DNA of 64,000 bases, taken from the NCBI GenBank assembly GCA_037074615.1, contig CM073563.1, forward strand, positions 15,732,501 through 15,796,500, written 5' to 3'. Source of the DNA: Leucaena leucocephala. Its lineage: Eukaryota > Streptophyta > Magnoliopsida > Fabales > Fabaceae. The translations under genes and the position numbers were made by a program. Shown here one piece after another: positions 60,001 to 64,000 of this stretch (within the stretch, counting starts at the first letter, position 1; each line of letters starts with the position of its first letter). Below the pieces are notes generated by a model. It worked only from the letters and a program-made list of their open reading frames with translations, had not been told where the DNA came from and did no database searches.

Positions 60001-60125
60001 AATTATAATTTTGATAAAATTAAGTAATGTTTGTATTATTTGTCTTGATGGATATATAAACATTGAGAAAAAAGTTTTTGTTAGATTTATTGAAATTTAA
60101 ATATTAATATCAGTTTTATAGGATT
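57031..60125. other. AT-rich interval with one promoter-like spot
   Basis: No gene recognised. Bases 58080-58960 have LTR-like or promoter-like texture: stock phrases such as GGTATTTTGGTCATTTGAC, and a strong TATA box in CTCTATAAATACCCC at 58796-58810 followed by a polypurine stretch. No matching partner LTR is present in the window. The rest is plain AT-rich sequence. Confidence 0.35.
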
Positions 60126-61662
60126 TTGGGAGTACCTTGGATCTTACTTTTACTCACTGAGATACCCACATAAAACTGGAGCACTTGTAACTGACTCTAG
60201 TTATGATTCACACAAATGACACTGGGAGATAAAGAATATGGATGCTACAGAGAGAGGAGAGGAGACAAAATGAATCGAATACTCTACACACCAAGTGTGC
60301 TTCTTTTTCATGCGTATATGCCTGCATGAGTAAGGGGAAGTGTAATCTAAAATCACTGCTCACTCCCCCACGTCATCCTCCTACAAAACCAATAGGGTAA
60401 GTCCTATTTCTCTCATAAGGAGTATATCACGCATATACATTGCTCTCTCAATTATTCTCATAATGACCCCAACTCTATTGGGTCCCCAATCCTTATTGGG
60501 TTTAGGCCTAATCCACCAAAGGTGGATCAACCCACTTTCCATTATCTCCTACTCATATTTGGTGGATAATATGTCATGGGTCTAATCTCATTCTCTTTTT
60601 TCTTTTATACTAGGTGCTTTGTCATGACAGTGTAAGCATGACGTCTCCATTTGAGCATTTGTATTAGAAATCCCTTTTTATAGAGACCAATACAAAATAA
60701 CCCTTTAGTGTAGCTCGTCTAAATATGTTATAGTGCCTTGAATATTCTAAATTTAACCATATATATTTCTCTTATGGCTAATATAGTCCTTCTTAAGTTA
60801 GCATGTAACTCAGATAGTCTCTACTTATGCATAATGTCCATATTTATAAAATTAACCAAATAATATCACAAGGGACTAGCTACAAACACCAACATGGATG
60901 TGTATATTCTAATAATCTTTCTTTTGCCTATATATTATTTTGATAAGAATCGACCGCTTTCCTAGCATAATACCTTTTGTTCATATATAACTTGACCATA
61001 TGACCTATACTACAGTAGCAGGCACTAAAACATACCTCCATGATACTATCAAAGTCAAAGGATATTAATGAAAGGGTGGTACCTTTCTAGAACTCACACA
61101 ACAATGAAGTAGGGGTTGATTCACTTTCTTTCCATTTATGTTCTTTAGCATATGTGGTATGAATCACATGCTACAAACTTCCTCTTATCCTATAAGAGTA
61201 TAAGTCACTTTGATTCTATCAATCACATCGTACAAACTTAAGTCTAGAAACTTATAGTATCTAAACCCAAACTCTTCAATTCCATTAACATAATATGATG
61301 TTAATTTTGAAGATTTTGTTATCTGGTAACAAATTGCATGGTTGTGGGTATCTATATTTAAATCCATATACATACTCCCGTATATCATCTTGACTTACTT
61401 CACTTTTTAAGCCAAGGCAATATTTATTGCGTTTCTTCTTTACCATATTAGCACTTTTGCTACTTTATTGGTGAGCACATGTCTCATCTTTGAACACTTC
61501 TTTCTAGCTTGAAAGGAGGTTGCCCATGTAAGAGAAATAACATTTTCAACTTGTATGACATACTAGACATTGTATACTTTCATTCAGACACATAAGTACT
61601 GATAAATAACATGATATTATTAATAGAAAAATTATATCAGTATGCAATTTTACATTTTGAGC
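60126..61662 (-). repeat. 3' LTR and 3' flank of copia element E
   Basis: Downstream (on minus) of the RNase H end at 61663. The outer end near 60126-60200 (CTTGGATCTTAC, CACTGAGATACCCAC, GACTCTAGTTATG) matches the fragment at 22888, supporting an LTR here. The inner LTR limit and the polypurine tract were not fixed. Confidence 0.55.
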
Positions 61663-64000
61663 ATGTCAATGGCTTTTACATGTTTATCAAATATTTATTT
61701 GCCTATTGGCTTGATCATGGGGTCTACTACTGTACATTTGGTTGAAATATATTGTACAGTTATAATTTTCTACCCTATATAATCCCTCATAAAGTTATAC
61801 TTGATATTAATGTATTTGATCTTGTTGTAATACTTAGGGTCTTTGGTGTAAGATATGGTCGTAGTGTTGTCATAGTGTATTAACATCAGATTAGTACTCT
61901 CGTTCCTAAATCCTAGGTGTTTGATAAATCTCTTCAGCTAAATAGCCTCTTGTACTACTGCTAAATATGCCACGAACTCGCTTCCATAGAGTGTAAGGCA
62001 ATGTATATCTGCTTCTTGCTACTATAACATCTAGTGCCATTATTAAGCAAGAAGGTGTGTCATGAAGTCAATCTTCGCTCTTCTTTATCTTTGCCTACAT
62101 TAGCATTAGAGCATCCAACTAGGTGCATATCACTTCCTTGATAACAAACACATAATCAGTTATGCCCTTTAAGTATCTTAGGATCCTCTTCACTGCTTTC
62201 TAGTATTTCTCACTGGGGTTGGATTAGAATATGCTAGCTAGTACATTATAACAAATATTTGGTCTTGTACACATCATCACATTATTAGGCTACTAATGGC
62301 ACTATTATATGAAACTCTTTCCATTTGATATTTATCTAATTCAGTTTTGGGACACATATCAAAACTCAAGGCCACTCCAGTAGCCATATGGATATCCATG
62401 GGATTGTAGTCACTCATATTGAATCGGTAAAGTATCTTCTTGATATAATTCTCTTGTGAAAGAGTGCAAATTCTATTAGAGAATCTCTTTGGATCTTGAC
62501 TCTAAGTATGTATTCTGATCTACCCATGTCTTTTATCTAGAAATTTGATGAGAGTTATTTTTAATAGCTATAATTGAGTCAAGACTATGTTTGACTAAGA
62601 GAATGTCTTCTGAATATAAGGATAATATTACAAAGTTATCCTTAAATGCTTAACGTAGACACATTGGTGTTCCTCTATCATCTGGAAGTCATATGATGTT
62701 ATCGCCTTGTGAAACCTCAAATACAACTATCTAAATGACTATTTTAGTCCATAAATAAATTTTTTTTGAGTTTGCACTTCATCACCATTCAAGAATATAG
62801 TGTTTACATATATTAGATGTAATTCTAGGTTTAAACTATCTACTATTGTCATAATAAGTCTTATCAAGTTGAAGTATATAACAGGTGAAAAAGTATCCTC
62901 ATAATCTATACCTTCCTATTGTGTATATCCCTTTATAACCAATTAGTCTTTATATTTATCAATTGATACATCCACATTTCTCTTGATTTTGAGAACCTAC
63001 TTGTTCCTAATAGCTTTTGTCCTTTTGGCAGATCATCCAACTATAAAACTTGGTTTCTCATCATTGAGTCCATGTCCTCTTTCATTGCTTTCTTTCTATT
63101 CCTCCTTGGTAGGACCTACCAAGGCTTCATGAACAATACACGGTTCATCATCCTATTCTAGAATAACTAAGAGTGCTTTTTCTTCTATTTAGAAGTATCT
63201 CTTTGGAACACTTCCTATTACCCCTTCTAATTGGAACTACTTGCTTATCTTTTTTCATTTGTCTCATTCTTTGTGTTGACCATTCTTGGCTCCCACTCTG
63301 ATTGTCATACCTAGACGATTCTGTTCTATCAATTTGTTCACTATCTTGTTATCGAGTCTCATAAAGAGATACAGTGCAGTCAATATCTCCCATACTAGAA
63401 AATTCTATCTCAATGAATATAGCATCTCTTGATTCTATTTCAATCACTATTCCATCTTCAATATTGCTTATAAAGACATATCCTTTTGAGGGTTCAGAGT
63501 ACCTTATGAATATGCATTTCTTCCCTTTAGGACCCAGTTTCCCATGTCTATAAGAACCATCATGAATATATGCTACCAAGCCACAAGGTCTAAGTATAAA
63601 AGTTAAGGCACACAATTAAGTATGAAGGTCACTGTCAATAGAGCATCACCCTAATATAAAATTGGAAGGTTTACTTGAGCCACCATAGACTTAATCATGT
63701 CTAGAAGAGTTATATTTCTTCTTTTAGTAACCCATTATGTTGAGGTATGCTAAGGATAATTAGTTGCCTAATAATCCATTTTTCTTCACAAAACTATTTG
63801 AATTGAGCCAATAGGTATTCATGACCTCGATTAGTGTGTAATACTTTGATTTTATTGTCCATTTGATTCTCTACTTTATTTATGTATTGCTTAAAGCACT
63901 TTAGTGCCTCAGACTTTTGTAAGATCAAATAGACATTACCATATCGTGAAAAATTATCAATAGAGGTAATGAAATACCAAGCTCTATGCCTCGACCTTAT
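61663..64000 (-). pseudogene. Copia element E: integrase, reverse transcriptase, RNase H (badly decayed)
   Basis: Minus-strand pol in Ty1/copia order, running off the window. Integrase: WYFITSIDNFSRYG near 63950, KVLHTNRGHEYL near 63830, PQHNGLL near 63740; then the open block 63615-63349 with GPKGKKCIFIRYSEPSKGY and EIESRDAIF. Reverse transcriptase: LPKGQKAIRNK near 63030, VLKIKRNVDVSIDKY, EGIDYEDTFSP near 62890; the catalytic YVDD has become YSED near 62615. RNase H: QIYIALHSMEASS near 62000 and VVDPMIKPIGK near 61710. Many stops and shifts. Distinct from the A/B/D family. Confidence 0.85.

Noticed and set aside
1..64000. A new defence, biosynthetic or other multi-gene system
   Set aside because: Apart from one MADS gene and gene remnants, the coding content is transposon-derived, and I found no cluster of unexplained conserved frames.

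Overview
This is a plant nuclear window, almost certainly from a dicot angiosperm. The evidence is introns with GT/AG borders, an intact MIKC*-type MADS-box gene, a VPS2-like ESCRT pseudogene, a polyphenol oxidase fragment, and dense layers of plant transposons (Ty1/copia, L1-type LINE, hAT, Mutator-like TIR elements, tRNA-derived SINEs). It is AT-rich, repeat-dominated sequence with a single gene that looks functional. I see no rRNA, genuine tRNA, CRISPR array or operon.

Layout. 1-7423: a decayed Ty1/copia element on + (copy A; its 5' LTR is cut by the window edge). 7424-10581: AT-rich sequence with an old, strongly diverged relic of the same LTR family. 10582-12414: solo LTR with a GAAGG target duplication. 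12415-19619: a small SINE, a VPS2.2/2.3-like pseudogene (minus strand, introns kept, three stops), several inverted-repeat elements and a polyphenol oxidase fragment. 19620-29262: two copies of an unclassified repeat around a ruined LINE, which itself carries a MITE, an LTR fragment and a SINE with a perfect 12-bp duplication. 29620-34122 (minus): AGL30/AGL65-type MADS-box gene with 11 coding exons and an open 369-codon frame.

35421-52020 is a four-level nest just upstream of that gene: a Mutator-like TIR element holds an hAT element (8-bp duplication), whose transposase gene is split by copia copy B (5-bp duplication CAATG), whose leader is split by a solo LTR (5-bp duplication TGTAT). 52027-53033: a SINE and a non-autonomous hAT-like element with a perfect 8-bp duplication. 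53475-56055: a rearranged copy D of the same copia family, in which an inverted LTR fragment is fused to a second LTR. 56056-60125: a probable LTR of another copia family, then mostly featureless AT-rich DNA. 60126-64000: a different, degenerate Ty1/copia element on minus that runs off the window.

One copia family (copies A, B, D and two solo LTRs) occupies about 22.5 kb, roughly 35% of the window. Its ~1.8-kb LTRs share a WRKY-type palindrome, a 13-bp stem-loop and a block of about 95 bp present in 1 to 3 copies. No transposon here has an intact coding set. I found no sign of an unknown multi-gene system; the most informative items are the nest upstream of the MADS gene and the LTR architecture.
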